Counted from the stretch's first letter, positions 43,587 to 54,252 are shown. The stretch is 64,000 nt of DNA from Chryseobacterium sp. MYb264 (GCF_035974275.1 NZ_CP142422.1:2232001-2296000), one strand, 5' to 3'. Program-made: numbers and translations. The notes: generated by a model not told the origin, from the letters alone.

Positions 43587-45479
43587 TTACTTGACTTCTT
43601 CGAAGTCCGCATCCTGTACATCATCTGCACCACCTGCACTTCCTTCATTCTGAGTTCCTGCATCAGCACCCGGCTGTTGACCTTGTGCATACATTTCTTC
43701 TGAAGCTGCCATCCAAGCGGCATCTAAAGCTTCTGTTTTAGCTTTTACATCATCAGAATTTTTAGCTTCAAAAGCTGTTTTCAATTCTGCATGAGCTGCT
43801 TCAACCGCTGCTTTTTTGTCTGCTGATAATTTATCTCCAAATTCTTTCAATTGTTTTTCAGTCTGGAAGATCAATCCGTCAGCTTTGTTGAAAATTTCAA
43901 CTTCTTCTTTTCTTTTGTTATCTGCAGCAGAATTTTCCTGAGCTTCTTTTTTCATTCTTTCAATTTCCTCATCAGAAAGTCCTGAAGAAGCCTGAATTTT
44001 AATATTCTGCTCCTTACCTGTTCCTTTATCTTTAGCGGATACATTCAAGATACCATTCGCATCGATATCGAAAGTTACCTCGATTTGAGGAACTCCTCTT
44101 GGTGCTGGTGGAATATCAGAAAGGTCGAATCTACCGATTTCTTTGTTATCGTTAAACATTGGTCTTTCTCCCTGTCCTACTCTGATGCTTACAGCCGGCT
44201 GGTTGTCAGAAGCTGTAGAGAATACTTCAGATTTTTTAGTTGGGATGGTAGTGTTGGCTTCAATTAATTTAGTGAAAACAGAACCCATTGTTTCAATACC
44301 TAGAGAAAGCGGCGTAACGTCTAATAAAAGAACGTCTGTTACATCACCTGTTAATACACCTCCCTGAATCGCAGCACCGATGGCTACAACCTCATCCGGA
44401 TTTACCCCTTTTGAAGGCTTTTTACCGAAGAATTTTTCAACTTCTTCCTGAATAACAGGGATTCTTGTAGAACCTCCTACCAAAATTACTTCATCGATAT
44501 CTGAAGTAGATAAACCTGCATCTTTCAACGCTTTAGCAACCGGTTCCATCGATCTTCTTACTAAATCAGCAGCCAACTGTTCGAATTTAGCTTTAGTTAA
44601 AGACTTCACTAAGTGCTTAGGACCTGTAGCCGTAGCAGTAATATAGGGAAGGTTGATTTCTGTTTGTGCAGAAGAAGACAATTCAATTTTAGCTTTTTCA
44701 GCAGCTTCTTTTAATCTCTGTAATGCGATTGCATCAGATTTTAAATCAACACCTTCTTCAGCTTTGAATTCGTCTGCCATCCAGTTGATGATCACATCAT
44801 CAAAGTCATCACCTCCTAAGTGAGTATCACCATTTGTAGACAATACTTCGAATACACCGTCTCCTAAATCAAGAATAGAGATATCGAAAGTACCACCTCC
44901 AAGGTCATATACTGCAATTTTCTGATCCTTGTGAGCTTTATCTAAACCGTAAGCTAATGCTGCAGCTGTTGGCTCGTTGATGATTCTTTCTACTTTAAGA
45001 CCAGCAATTTCACCCGCTTCTTTAGTAGCCTGTCTTTGTGCGTCATTGAAATAAGCAGGAACAGTAATTACCGCTCTTGTTACTTCCTGACCAAGATAAT
45101 CTTCGGCAGTTTTCTTCATTTTCTGAAGGGTCATTGCAGAAATTTCCTGTGGCGTATATTCTCTATCGTCGATTTTTACTTTTACCGTGTCGTTTGGTCC
45201 GGATACTACTTCGTAAGGTACTCTTGAAATTTCTTTAGCATCTTCTTTGAAGTGTGTTCCGATAAATCTTTTAATAGAGTATACGGTTTTTCTTGGATTT
45301 GTTACAGCCTGTCTTTTCGCAGGATCCCCTACTTTTCTTTCACCATCTTCTGTAAATGCTACAATAGAAGGAGTCGTTCTTTTTCCTTCTGCATTAGGAA
45401 TAACAACAGGGTCTTTTCCCTCCATTACAGCAACACAAGAGTTGGTTGTTCCTAAGTCAATTCCAATTATTTTACTCAT
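43587..45479 (-). CDS. dnaK: Molecular chaperone DnaK (Hsp70)
   Basis: 630 residues with the Hsp70 start [16 protein letters not shown], ATPase signatures [15 protein letters not shown] and [17 protein letters not shown], the interdomain linker [14 protein letters not shown], and a Gly/Glu-rich C-terminal tail ending DADFEEVK, the EEVK-type terminus of bacterial DnaK. It folds nascent and stress-damaged proteins with DnaJ and GrpE; neither partner gene is adjacent here. No CIRCE element was seen upstream. Confidence 0.98.
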   Translation of the reverse strand: MSKIIGIDLGTTNSCVAVMEGKDPVVIPNAEGKRTTPSIVAFTEDGERKVGDPAKRQAVTNPRKTVYSIKRFIGTHFKEDAKEISRVPYEVVSGPNDTVKVKIDDREYTPQEISAMTLQKMKKTAEDYLGQEVTRAVITVPAYFNDAQRQATKEAGEIAGLKVERIINEPTAAALAYGLDKAHKDQKIAVYDLGGGTFDISILDLGDGVFEVLSTNGDTHLGGDDFDDVIINWMADEFKAEEGVDLKSDAIALQRLKEAAEKAKIELSSSAQTEINLPYITATATGPKHLVKSLTKAKFEQLAADLVRRSMEPVAKALKDAGLSTSDIDEVILVGGSTRIPVIQEEVEKFFGKKPSKGVNPDEVVAIGAAIQGGVLTGDVTDVLLLDVTPLSLGIETMGSVFTKLIEANTTIPTKKSEVFSTASDNQPAVSIRVGQGERPMFNDNKEIGRFDLSDIPPAPRGVPQIEVTFDIDANGILNVSAKDKGTGKEQNIKIQASSGLSDEEIERMKKEAQENSAADNKRKEEVEIFNKADGLIFQTEKQLKEFGDKLSADKKAAVEAAHAELKTAFEAKNSDDVKAKTEALDAAWMAASEEMYAQGQQPGADAGTQNEGSAGGADDVQDADFEEVK

Positions 45480-45580
45480 AATATTTATATTTTTTCTAAT
45501 TTTTAAATTATTTTACATTCAGTAATTCTCAATATCTGTACCATTCAATTTTTTATGACAAATTGACAGAATAAAATAAA

Positions 45581-45603
45581 AAACCCCGATGTAATCGGGG
45601 TTT
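45581..45603 (-). terminator. Terminator reading on the minus strand
   Basis: Stem AAACCCCGAT / ATCGGGGTTT, three-base loop, T-run on the minus strand. It lies 31 bases beyond the stop of the T9SS remnant and probably once served that gene. Confidence 0.75.
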
Positions 45604-45633
45604 AAAAACACAAATACTATGAAATAATTTCAC

Positions 45634-45759
45634 TTATTTCCCTATGAATTTCATCAATTTAACATCATTTTTGTGACGGTACATTCTGACATCATATCGT
45701 CCGCTTGCCAAGTCTTTTGTATCAATTATGTCAGTTTCTGTTTTCAGTACATATCCTCT
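45634..45759 (-). pseudogene. Remnant of a T9SS cargo protein C-terminal sorting domain
   Basis: A 41-codon open stretch with no start codon reads GYVLKTETDIIDTKDLASG then RYDVRMYRHKNDVKLMKFIGK, matching the end of a type A sorting domain (I-D-x-x-x-L-x-S-G-x-Y-x-V-x, basic terminus). In another frame just upstream the same strand has NISGREIFNAEEG, which fits the preceding strand of that domain. So the gene is broken by at least one frameshift and a stop. The body of the gene is gone. Confidence 0.45.
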
Positions 45760-45762
45760 TCA

Positions 45763-46235
45763 TCAATCCTTCTTCAGCATTAAAAATTTCCCTCCCACTT
45801 ATATTAAATCAGTTCATGAGTTAATTTCTAAAGACTATTTTTGTCTGTCAGAAAATTTCTGCGCCATACTTCCGGCATCTGTCGTCGGCTTTGGAAAACC
45901 CCTTCATTTTCCGGTCTGTTCTGCATGCTCTTCGTCACAAAATCTACATCGTAAAAAGCGTGATTTTCATTCCCATGATTTCATGTCTTTTACACCTTAA
46001 ATATAATTGATTTTTATGTGATGAAAACACCTCTATTACAGAAAAACGGGAAGCGTAAACAAAATAATTCCATTAATATAAAATTATTCACTAAAGGTTA
46101 AATTTCCCATTAGTTTTTAATAACTTTATTCAATTATAAATAAAAATATAACTCACACGATCATATCTTATTTAACATATTAAAATTTAATTAAAGCTTA
46201 ACGTTAAAAAAGCCCTGTGAGACACGATGAATCAC
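45763..46235. other. Gap between T9SS remnant and ppk1
   Basis: No credible gene. A 90-codon plus-strand frame at 45728-46000 is the antisense of the remnant region and lacks coding features. AT-rich DNA follows up to the ppk1 promoter element. Confidence 0.5.
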
Positions 46236-46243
46236 TACTTTTG
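46236..46243 (+). promoter_or_regulatory. TANNTTTG -7 element of ppk1
   Basis: TACTTTTG, exact consensus, 20 bases before the ppk1 ATG. Confidence 0.5.
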
Positions 46244-46262
46244 ATAAAATATAAACTAACGA

Positions 46263-48335
46263 ATGTCATTACATTTTAACCCGAGAGATATTACCTGGCT
46301 AGCCTTCAATGAGAGGGTTTTACAAGAGGCAATGGACGAAAAGGTTCCTTTGCATTTAAGAATAAGATTTTTAGGAATATTCTCTAACAATCTGGATGAA
46401 TTTTTCAGAGTTCGGGTAGCAGGATTAAAGCGTGCGATGGATTTTAAGGAAAAAGTAATTGCGGAATCCTTTTATCAGCCCCCTTCCAAGATCCTTCAAA
46501 AAATCAATGATATTGTCATCAGCCATCAGCAGAATTTCGATAAAACCTGGAGAAAAATCCAGAGCGAAATGGCTGAGCATAAGGTGTCCATTAAAACTTC
46601 CAAAAATTTAACGGCAAAACAGAGGGAATTTGTAAGAACTTATTTTGATGAAGTGGTGGAATCTAATGTAATTCCGATCCTGCTTCATGAAAATACGCCC
46701 ATGCCCTATATGAGAGATAAGAGCCTTTATTTAGGGGTGGCAATGAGGAAAAAGGACTGGCAGTATTCCAGCAATTATGCGATCATTGAAATTCCGTCCC
46801 GTTTTGTGGGGCGATTTGTTCTACTCCCAACCGAAGATCCGGAGGAGAAGAACGTGATGCTTCTGGAAGATGTCATCACCTTCAATTTACCACATATTTT
46901 TTCTTATTTTGGCTATGACGAATTTTCGGCCAATGCTTTTAAAGTCACTAAAGATGCAGAAATGGATCTGGACAACGATATCCGGACCAATTTCGCAGAA
47001 AAAATAGAAAAAGGGTTAAAAAACAGGCGAAAAGGAAAGCCTACCCGTTTTGTGTTTGATAAAGACATGGATAAAGCATTACTGGAACTGCTTATCCGAA
47101 AATTAAATTTAACAAAAAAAGACAGCATTATCCCGGGTGGGAAAATTCATAATTTCAAGCATTTTATGGATTTCCCAGATGTTTTTGAAAAATATGAACG
47201 TCCTGTTGAGAGAACTTCTTTTACACATCCTGCATTTGAACATGGCGAAAGAGTAACTGATGTTATTTTAAAACATGATGTCTTGCTCACTTTTCCTTAT
47301 CATAAATACAATCCGGTGATTGATCTGCTTCGGGAGGCAGCAATGGATCCTGATGTAAAATCAATCCAGATCACCGCCTATCGTTTGGCAAGCAACTCAA
47401 AGATCAGCAACGCTTTAATTTATGCAGCAAGAAATGGCAAGGAGGTGACCGTCATGCTGGAACTGCAGGCAAGATTTGATGAGGAGTCCAATCTGGAGTG
47501 GAAAGAAATGTTCGAACCCGAAGGAATTACCGTTTTAATAGGTCTTCCTGAGAAAAAAGTTCATGCTAAATTATGTATCATTAAAAAGAGGGCCAACAAC
47601 AAGACCATTCAATATGGCTTTGTGAGCACGGGTAATTTTAATGAAAAAACAGCAAAAATTTATGGCGATCATTTGATCATGACGGCAGACCGGGGGATCA
47701 TGGCAGATATCAATAAAGTATTCAATGTATTAAAAAAACCGAAAGAAGATTACCTTCCCGTTTTGAAAACTTGTAAAAATTTATTAGTTTGCCCCCAATT
47801 CATGCGTGAAAAGATCGTTCACCACATCGATAAAGAGATTGAAGAGGCCAAAGCAGGAAGAAAAGCAGAGATGATTATCAAAGCTAATTCTGTAAGCGAC
47901 AGGGCTTTGATTGAAAAATTATACGAAGCGGCAACCGCGGGTGTGGTGGTAAAAATGATAGTGAGGGGGATTTACTGTGCCGTAAACCAAAAAGAGTTTA
48001 AGGAAAAAATAAAAGCCATCAGTATTGTTGACGAATATCTGGAGCACGCGAGAGTGATGTATTTTTACAATAAGGGAGCCGAAGACATGTATATCTCCTC
48101 TGCTGACTGGATGACTAGAAATCTGGATTACAGAATTGAAGCAGCCGCCAAAATAACAGATAAAAGTCTTAAAAAAGAACTAAAGGACATCCTGGATATT
48201 CAGCTTCACGATAATGTAAAAGCCCGTATTTTAGATAAAAAATTAAGCAACGAATACATCAGCAACGACAAAGAAAAATGTCGCTCTCAAATTGAAACTT
48301 ATACATATTTAAAAGGTAAAACGAAAGAAAAATGA
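46263..48335 (+). CDS. ppk1: Polyphosphate kinase 1
   Basis: 690 residues, full length. N domain starts FNPRDITWLAFNERVLQEA; the middle part has FPYHKYNPVIDLLREAA; the two essential histidines of the phospholipase-D-like core are H434 (KKVHAKLCII, E. coli H435 equivalent) and H595 (YLEHARVMYFYNKG, H592). ISSADWMTRNLDYRIE completes the active site. It reversibly polymerises the gamma-phosphate of ATP to polyphosphate on the membrane. The ppx-type gene overlaps its 3' end by 4 bases, so synthesis and breakdown enzymes are made together. Confidence 0.97.
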   Translation: MSLHFNPRDITWLAFNERVLQEAMDEKVPLHLRIRFLGIFSNNLDEFFRVRVAGLKRAMDFKEKVIAESFYQPPSKILQKINDIVISHQQNFDKTWRKIQSEMAEHKVSIKTSKNLTAKQREFVRTYFDEVVESNVIPILLHENTPMPYMRDKSLYLGVAMRKKDWQYSSNYAIIEIPSRFVGRFVLLPTEDPEEKNVMLLEDVITFNLPHIFSYFGYDEFSANAFKVTKDAEMDLDNDIRTNFAEKIEKGLKNRRKGKPTRFVFDKDMDKALLELLIRKLNLTKKDSIIPGGKIHNFKHFMDFPDVFEKYERPVERTSFTHPAFEHGERVTDVILKHDVLLTFPYHKYNPVIDLLREAAMDPDVKSIQITAYRLASNSKISNALIYAARNGKEVTVMLELQARFDEESNLEWKEMFEPEGITVLIGLPEKKVHAKLCIIKKRANNKTIQYGFVSTGNFNEKTAKIYGDHLIMTADRGIMADINKVFNVLKKPKEDYLPVLKTCKNLLVCPQFMREKIVHHIDKEIEEAKAGRKAEMIIKANSVSDRALIEKLYEAATAGVVVKMIVRGIYCAVNQKEFKEKIKAISIVDEYLEHARVMYFYNKGAEDMYISSADWMTRNLDYRIEAAAKITDKSLKKELKDILDIQLHDNVKARILDKKLSNEYISNDKEKCRSQIETYTYLKGKTKEK

Positions 48336-49216
48336 AAATCGCAGCCATCGACATTGGGAGTAATGCAGCCAGATTACTTATTAATGAAGTTAAAATAAAC
48401 AACAGACAACCGGAATTTATAAAGCTTAACCTTTTAAGAATCCCACTGAGGTTAGGGATGGATGTATTTACCCTTGGAAAGATCGGCGAACAGAGAGAAA
48501 AAATGGTTCTCGACTCCATGAAAATCTTCAGTGATCTCATGAAGATTTATAAAGTAGACCATTACAGAGCCTGCGCGACAAGCGCCATGCGCGACGCTTC
48601 CAATGGAAAAAGTATTATCGAAGATGTAAAGAAAACAACAGGAATTGATATTGAAATTATCTCCGGAGACGAAGAGGCTTCCCTTGTTTTTGAAAATCAT
48701 GTTGCAGAAGGGCTTGACAAAGAATTCGCTTATTTATATGTAGACGTAGGCGGCGGTTCTACAGAGCTTACCTTCTATGAAAACGGCAAAATGAAATATG
48801 AAAAATCCTTCAATATTGGGACTATCCGCTTGCTGAATAACCTGGTAACCCCGAATAACTGGCAGGAAATGAAGGAGGAAATCAGAAAAAACATCAACAG
48901 TAAGAAACCGATTGTTGCCATTGGCTCCGGGGGAAACATCAATAAAGTTTTTTCAATGAGCAAAACCAAAGACGGCAAGCCAATGTCTCTTTCCCACCTT
49001 AAAAAAGTATACAAGGAATTCGACCTCCTTTCCGTAGAGGAGAGAATGACAAGGTATAACCTTCGTGAAGACCGGGCTGATGTATTGGTTCATGCCCTTA
49101 AAATTTATAATAATGTCATGTCATGGTCGGAGATTAACCGGATATTTGTTCCGAAAATTTCCGTTGCCGATGGGTTAATCCATAATATTTACAGCAAATT
49201 ACAGGATAAAAAGTAA
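48332..49216 (+). CDS. ppx: Exopolyphosphatase / GppA-type phosphatase
   Basis: 294 residues, equal to the catalytic core of Ppx/GppA without the C-terminal HD domain of the E. coli enzyme. The ASKHA fold motifs are present: AAIDIGSNAARLLI at 3-16 (phosphate-1), YVDVGGGSTELTFYE (phosphate-2) and IVAIGSGGNINKV (adenosine-like loop). Acid E119-region (SGDEEASLVFEN) fits the catalytic Glu. It removes terminal phosphate from polyP or the pppGpp gamma group. Start overlaps ppk1 stop (ATGA). Confidence 0.93.
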   Translation: MKIAAIDIGSNAARLLINEVKINNRQPEFIKLNLLRIPLRLGMDVFTLGKIGEQREKMVLDSMKIFSDLMKIYKVDHYRACATSAMRDASNGKSIIEDVKKTTGIDIEIISGDEEASLVFENHVAEGLDKEFAYLYVDVGGGSTELTFYENGKMKYEKSFNIGTIRLLNNLVTPNNWQEMKEEIRKNINSKKPIVAIGSGGNINKVFSMSKTKDGKPMSLSHLKKVYKEFDLLSVEERMTRYNLREDRADVLVHALKIYNNVMSWSEINRIFVPKISVADGLIHNIYSKLQDKK

Positions 49217-49238
49217 TTTCACCCTGTAGAAAACTTTG

Positions 49239-49265
49239 AAAACCGGTCGTTTCGATCGGTTTTTC
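49239..49265 (+). terminator. Terminator of ppk1-ppx
   Basis: AACCG-TCG / CGA-CGGTT stem with one mismatch, followed by TTTTTC. Confidence 0.7.
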
Positions 49266-49316
49266 TTATGTTCAGAAGGAAAAGTAAAACCTGCATACAC
49301 CCGGCTTACAGAAGTT

Positions 49317-49432
49317 ATACCGTTTTCTTTTTGAATTTAACCTTCATAAAACCCAATGAATACCTACTCAATAATGTTATACCCCTTCAGGAGTTGAATA
49401 ATGTAAAGGATATTTCAAAGATAAAATGATAT
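49317..49432. repeat. Dispersed intergenic repeat (family R2), copy 3, reversed
   Basis: 116 bases. Starts ATACCGTTTTCTTTTTGAAT and ends ATTTCAAAGATAAAATGATAT; reads as the reverse complement of copies 1 and 2 with a shorter middle. It lies in the 737-base gap after ppx. Confidence 0.7.
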
Positions 49433-49645
49433 AAGTAAGCCCATCCTATTCCCAATCATATAAACTTCGGATATACACTTTTTTTTTCAGAAGCTCTTTC
49501 CAGCTTTCCACTGTATCTTTTGGGTTCATCCTCCGCTTTGCTCCAGACTCACCCAAAAGGATGCCGTTACAATCTGGGCTAGGAAATGGAATCGTCAATT
49601 TTACTTTGTCCGTGATGTAAACATGCAGTAAGAGATACCTCTGGT

Positions 49646-49793
49646 AAAAATTCCCCTTCTTTGAAGGGTGGATTTTTGAATCAGCAAAAAGACAGGGGTA
49701 GTTTAATTATTATAAGAAAATGGAAAGTAATAATAAAACCACCCCGTCAAAAATTCTTACGAATTTTCGCAACCCCTCCAAAGGCGAATTTTT
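49646..49793. repeat. Long imperfect hairpin element
   Basis: Left part AAAAATTCCCCTTCTTTGAA and ACAGGGGTAGTTT pair with right part AAACCACCCCGTC and CCCCTCCAAAGGCGAATTTT, with an inner hairpin AAAATTCTTACGAATTTT. Fold-back over about 148 bases; no coding potential. The remaining gap up to 49953 shows nothing else. Confidence 0.55.
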
Positions 49794-49953
49794 GTAGGAT
49801 GAAATGTATTTAAGAAAGAAATATTCAAAACAATTAAAAAGTAGGTTTTTCATTTTGTTCAGAATAACAGCGTTGATATTTTCTAAGAAATAAAAAAAGT
49901 GTATAATTTTTGCTACCACATAAAGTAAAAGGTAAAGATTAAACGTCAACAGA

Positions 49954-50625
49954 ATGAATAACAAAGAAGAAATGGACTCAATCAAAGTAATTCTCACAGG
50001 AGCAACAGGAATGGTAGGTGAAGGTGTTTTATTGGAATGCCTTGAAAATCCGAATGTTTCAGAAGTTCTAAGTGTCAGCAGAAAACCTTCAGGAAAAAAA
50101 CACGCTAAGCTGAAGGAATATATTATTCCGGATTTCCTGGAAATTGACCTTCTGGATGAAAACCTCAGAGGATACGATGCCGTTTTCTTCTGTGCCGGAA
50201 TAAGCAGCCTTGGAATGAACGAGGAAGACTATACCAAAATTACCTATGACACCACGCTGCATTTCGCCAAAGCCGTACTCAACCAAAATCCGGATATGGT
50301 TTTCAACTATGTTTCAGGCGCGAGTACCGACAAAACGGAAAGCGGAAAAATGATGTGGGCAAGAGTAAAAGGTAAAACCGAAAATACCCTTAGAAAGCTT
50401 GGTTTCAGAAGTGAATACAATTTTCGTCCGGGGTTTATGAAACCTGTTGAAGGACAAGAAAATATAAAATGGTTCTTTAAACCACTTATTTGGATTTTTC
50501 CACGTATATTACCTTCAAAATCTTTAACTTTACACGAGGTCGGGAAAGCGATGATCAATGCCGTGCAAAAGGGCTACCCAACGTCAACTTTAGAAATTAA
50601 GGACATCAAAAATTTAGCGATATGA
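49954..50625 (+). CDS. NAD(P)-binding epimerase-like protein
   Basis: 223 residues. Rossmann motif TGATGMVGEGVL (15-26), then a VSRKP segment instead of an acidic residue, suggesting NADP. FNYVSGASTDKTESGKMMWARVKGKTE holds the Ser and Lys often found in extended or atypical SDR members, but the usual Tyr is replaced by MMWAR, so enzymatic activity is uncertain. ATG 49972 is an alternative start. The next small gene begins within its stop codon. Confidence 0.85.
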   Translation: MNNKEEMDSIKVILTGATGMVGEGVLLECLENPNVSEVLSVSRKPSGKKHAKLKEYIIPDFLEIDLLDENLRGYDAVFFCAGISSLGMNEEDYTKITYDTTLHFAKAVLNQNPDMVFNYVSGASTDKTESGKMMWARVKGKTENTLRKLGFRSEYNFRPGFMKPVEGQENIKWFFKPLIWIFPRILPSKSLTLHEVGKAMINAVQKGYPTSTLEIKDIKNLAI

Positions 50626-50762
50626 GAGAAATGGTTAAAAGAATTGTTCTGGTAGTTTTCGTTTTATTGGTCTTGAGTGCAATTTCAGGATTTTTTTATA
50701 TGCAGAAACATCCGCTGGAAAAATCTTCCAGTCCTATTTATTTAGCACATCCGGATAAATAA
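50622..50762 (+). CDS. Very small membrane protein (46 residues)
   Basis: ATG at 50622 overlaps the stop of the epimerase-like gene (ATGA). One membrane helix (about 5-27, RIVLVVFVLLVLSAISGFFY) is followed by a short polar tail ending YLAHPDK. The coupled start makes real translation plausible; family unknown. Confidence 0.55.
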   Translation: MREMVKRIVLVVFVLLVLSAISGFFYMQKHPLEKSSSPIYLAHPDK

Positions 50763-50965
50763 GCGAATCTTCGGAACACCATTTAGCCAATACCTTCATG
50801 TTTGGCTGATTTGCCGTTTCTTTAAGTTGCTATAAGCTGCTTTCGAAATTTAATTTTCATCAAAATTTCCAGAAATTACATTATTATTAAGAATTAATTA
50901 AAATTCGCTTAAAATCCTTGCAAAGTAGAAAGTTCATTTTTGCATCAATTTAATATCAAGCAAAA

Positions 50966-53900
50966 ATGACTAATAACTACCTTTTGAAAGGTTCGTTAAT
51001 TGCCGCTATCTTCCTTCACGGAGTAGCTTCTGGGCAATCCAGCCTTATTCATTACTGGAATTTTAATAACAATACTTCTGCAGCAGCGATGATGACGCCA
51101 ACATCAACATTGGTAAACGGTTCGATGACCGCCGTAAACAGTGGAACAACAGAAGTAGATTTCGCAAACGGAACGGGGCAAAATTTCAACACAGAAAATT
51201 TAAATGCAAGAAACGGAGATCCTGCAGGCACGCATTTACGTTACAACTTCCCTATTAATGGTAATTTACAGTTTAATTTACCGACAACGGGATTCAATAA
51301 TGTGGTGGTGAAGTTTACAACACGAAGATCAGGCTCCGGAGCGGGAACACAAACCTGGTCGTATTCTTTGGACGGGACCACCTTCCAGACCTATCAGACG
51401 ATAGCCCCACAGGATGCTGCACCGCAACTGGTTATTTTTGATTTCGCAGCGATTTCAGGAGTGGCCAATAACCCAAACTTTACATTAAAAGTTGAATTCT
51501 CTGCCGGCCCCAACAACGGTACAGCAGGGAACAACCGTTTTGACAATTTTACAGTAGACGCAACAGCAATCGGAGGAAGTGACACTACTCCGCCAACGGT
51601 TGCCTACCTTCCCAACAATAACACAAATAACGCTTTAACGACTGTAAATCCTACCCTTACATTTAACGAAAATGTACGATTAGCAGACAACTCTCCGATT
51701 AACGATTCTAATGCACAAACGCTTGTAGATTTCCGTCTTGGAAATGCTTCAGGTACTCAAATTCCCTTCACAACAACTTTTTCTGACAATAAAATCACGG
51801 TTATCCCTACTTCAGGTTTAGTTCCAAACCAGACGTATTATTTGGCTTTAAAACCAAATATGGTGGAAGATTTCAGTGATAATGCGGTAACAACGGCAAC
51901 TTCAACCATATTTACAACTGCCGGAACGTCTATTTCTTTAGATAAAAACTTTATCAAAGTCAATGAAAATGCAGGAACATTGGCATTTAAAATTAATGTA
52001 ACCAATCCTTCCACGGCATCGGTAAATTTGGTGGCAAAACCGGCTCCATTCAGCACGGCAGACAATAATGATTTCACTTTTACCAGTCAAACAATTAATA
52101 TTGTTCCAGGAACGACGAGTTATACAGTAAATATTCCTATTATTGATGATACTTTAGAAGAGCAGGAGGCCGAATATTTTGTACTCAGCCTCGAAAATCC
52201 TGCCGGAGCAACGATTTCGGGAGACAGTAATTCAACGGTTTATATTATTGACAATGATAAAGCGTCGCCTGTTCCCTCACACCAAATTCAATTAGACTAT
52301 ATCGGAAGTTTTGATCCTTCCGGAAACAACAGCAGCTCTACGGAAATTGTTGTTCATGATCCTACCACGCAGAGATTATTTACCATCAGTTCTCTGACAG
52401 ATGTTTTTGATATTATCAATTTCAGCAATCCGAATACTCCAACGGTTATCAATACCGTAAATATGGCTGCATACGGAGGAATTACAAGTATTGCCGTGAA
52501 AAACGGAATTATTGCGGCAGCTTCTCCCAATACAGATCCTCAACAGAACGGTTCAGTTGTTTTCTTTGATATTAACGGGAATTTTCTAAAACAGGTTACC
52601 GTTGGCGCTTTACCGGATATGGTTTCTTTCTCACCGGACGGAACAAAAGTTTTAACGGCTAATGAAGGTGAACCGAATGACGCTTACACCATCGATCCGG
52701 AAGGAACTATCAGCATTATTGATATTTCCGGAGGAATTAACAATCTTAGTCAAAATAATGTGACCACGCTTAATTTCAATGCGTTTGATTCTCAGGTGGC
52801 AGCATTAACAGCAACCGGATTAAGAAAAGTAAGAACCAACAATACACTTTCTCAGGATTTAGAACCTGAATATATTACAATTAGTGCAGACAGCCAAAAG
52901 GCGTGGATCACGCTTCAGGAAAATAATGCGATTGCTGAGGTTAATTTAGCTTCAAAAACGATTACTGGAATCTGGGGATTAGGTAAAAAAGATATGAGTC
53001 TTCCAGGAAATGGTTTTGATGCTTCGGATAACAATGGTGAAGTTTTAATTGCGAACTGGCCTGTAAAAGCGTATTATATTCCTGATGCCGTCCAGAATTA
53101 CAAGGTTGGAAACACCAACTATATTGTAACAGCAAACGAAGGAGATGAAAAAGATCTTTCAGGATTCAGCGAAAGAACTACGGTTGGAGCTAACGATTAT
53201 ACTTTAGATCCTGCACTTTTCCCGCAATCATCAACCTTGAAAGCTTCTCACAACTTAGGAAGATTCCGTGTTACCAATGCCAACGGAGATACAGATAACG
53301 ATAATGAGTTTGAGGAAATCAACGCTTTGGGAGCCCGCTCCTTCTCGATTTTCAATGCTGACACCAAACAAATCGTTTACGATAGTGGTGATAAATTTGA
53401 AAGATATATTGCAGCTAACCATCCGTCGATCTTTAATGCCGATAATGAATCGAACACTACAAAAAGCAGAAGCCGTGCAAAAGGCCCTGAGCCGGAAGGT
53501 GTTGCTTTAGGAAATATCAACGGACAGACGTATGCTTTCATTACTTTGGAAAGAACCGGAGGTGTCATGGTGTACAACATTACCGATCCGACGAATCCTA
53601 CTTTCACAGATTACAAGCACTCTCGTATGACTTCGGCGTATGGTGGTGATAATGGCCCGGAAGGAATTATTTATATCGCACCGGAAAATACTACAACCGG
53701 AAAAGGATATGTGGTCATTGCCAACGAGATCAGCGGAACATTGTCGATGTACGAAGTAGCAACTCCAAGTTTGGCAGCCGGAGAAGTGAAAACGGAAAAA
53801 TCGACTTTCAACGTATTCCCGAATCCTGTAACAAAAGGTAATTCTTTGTATTTCAACAGAGTACAGGATTACGAATTGTATGATATGTCCGGAAAATTAA

Positions 53901-54007
53901 TCGGAAAAGATAAAAATGCTTTAACAATAGATACTTCAAAGCTTTCTACAGGTGTTTACCTTGTGAAAACATCTGAAGGACAGCTAAAAAGAGTTATTGT
54001 AAAGTAG
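50966..54007 (+). CDS. T9SS-secreted choice-of-anchor I family protein
   Basis: 1013 residues. Signal peptide to about residue 24 (GVASGQ). Then a jelly-roll-like region (25-200), a bacterial Ig-like unit (TPPTVAYLPNNNTNNALTT, about 208-310), a Calx-beta domain (about 315-425, ending VYIIDND), and a seven-bladed beta-propeller of the choice-of-anchor I type (FSPDGTKVLTANEGEPND, GPEPEGVALGNING). A type A sorting domain covers about 945-1013 (NVFPNPVTKGN ... TIDTSKLSTGVYLVKTSEG). It would be exported by T9SS and tethered or released at the surface. Relatives are sometimes labelled alkaline phosphatase, with no proof of catalysis. Confidence 0.92.
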   Translation: MTNNYLLKGSLIAAIFLHGVASGQSSLIHYWNFNNNTSAAAMMTPTSTLVNGSMTAVNSGTTEVDFANGTGQNFNTENLNARNGDPAGTHLRYNFPINGNLQFNLPTTGFNNVVVKFTTRRSGSGAGTQTWSYSLDGTTFQTYQTIAPQDAAPQLVIFDFAAISGVANNPNFTLKVEFSAGPNNGTAGNNRFDNFTVDATAIGGSDTTPPTVAYLPNNNTNNALTTVNPTLTFNENVRLADNSPINDSNAQTLVDFRLGNASGTQIPFTTTFSDNKITVIPTSGLVPNQTYYLALKPNMVEDFSDNAVTTATSTIFTTAGTSISLDKNFIKVNENAGTLAFKINVTNPSTASVNLVAKPAPFSTADNNDFTFTSQTINIVPGTTSYTVNIPIIDDTLEEQEAEYFVLSLENPAGATISGDSNSTVYIIDNDKASPVPSHQIQLDYIGSFDPSGNNSSSTEIVVHDPTTQRLFTISSLTDVFDIINFSNPNTPTVINTVNMAAYGGITSIAVKNGIIAAASPNTDPQQNGSVVFFDINGNFLKQVTVGALPDMVSFSPDGTKVLTANEGEPNDAYTIDPEGTISIIDISGGINNLSQNNVTTLNFNAFDSQVAALTATGLRKVRTNNTLSQDLEPEYITISADSQKAWITLQENNAIAEVNLASKTITGIWGLGKKDMSLPGNGFDASDNNGEVLIANWPVKAYYIPDAVQNYKVGNTNYIVTANEGDEKDLSGFSERTTVGANDYTLDPALFPQSSTLKASHNLGRFRVTNANGDTDNDNEFEEINALGARSFSIFNADTKQIVYDSGDKFERYIAANHPSIFNADNESNTTKSRSRAKGPEPEGVALGNINGQTYAFITLERTGGVMVYNITDPTNPTFTDYKHSRMTSAYGGDNGPEGIIYIAPENTTTGKGYVVIANEISGTLSMYEVATPSLAAGEVKTEKSTFNVFPNPVTKGNSLYFNRVQDYELYDMSGKLIGKDKNALTIDTSKLSTGVYLVKTSEGQLKRVIVK

Positions 54008-54028
54008 AATATATTATTTAGTTGATGT

Positions 54029-54058
54029 AAAAGCTCCGAATTGTTCGGGGCTTTTTTT
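54029..54058 (+). terminator. Terminator
   Basis: AAGCTCCGAA / TTCGGGGCTT with one G-T pair, four-base loop, seven T. Confidence 0.8.
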
Positions 54059-54244
54059 ATTATTGACGATTTTAACTCATTATAACTAAAAATATTCACA
54101 AATAATTAAAAAAATATTAAAATACAATATCTAAAATCGATTTTTTATTACATATCTTTCCGATGTGAAATATGATACATTAAAAATCTATTTATCCATG
54201 CTACTTTAATGAAATCGATCTCACAATTCTTTTAATTATTATAC

Positions 54245-54252
54245 TAAATTTG
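54245..54252 (+). promoter_or_regulatory. TANNTTTG -7 element touching the coding frame
   Basis: TAAATTTG lies only two bases before the ATA codon that stands where a start is expected. Transcription from it would begin at or after that codon. Confidence 0.5.

Noticed and set aside
45728..46000. 90-codon plus-strand frame
   Set aside because: Antisense to the T9SS remnant; composition not protein-like.
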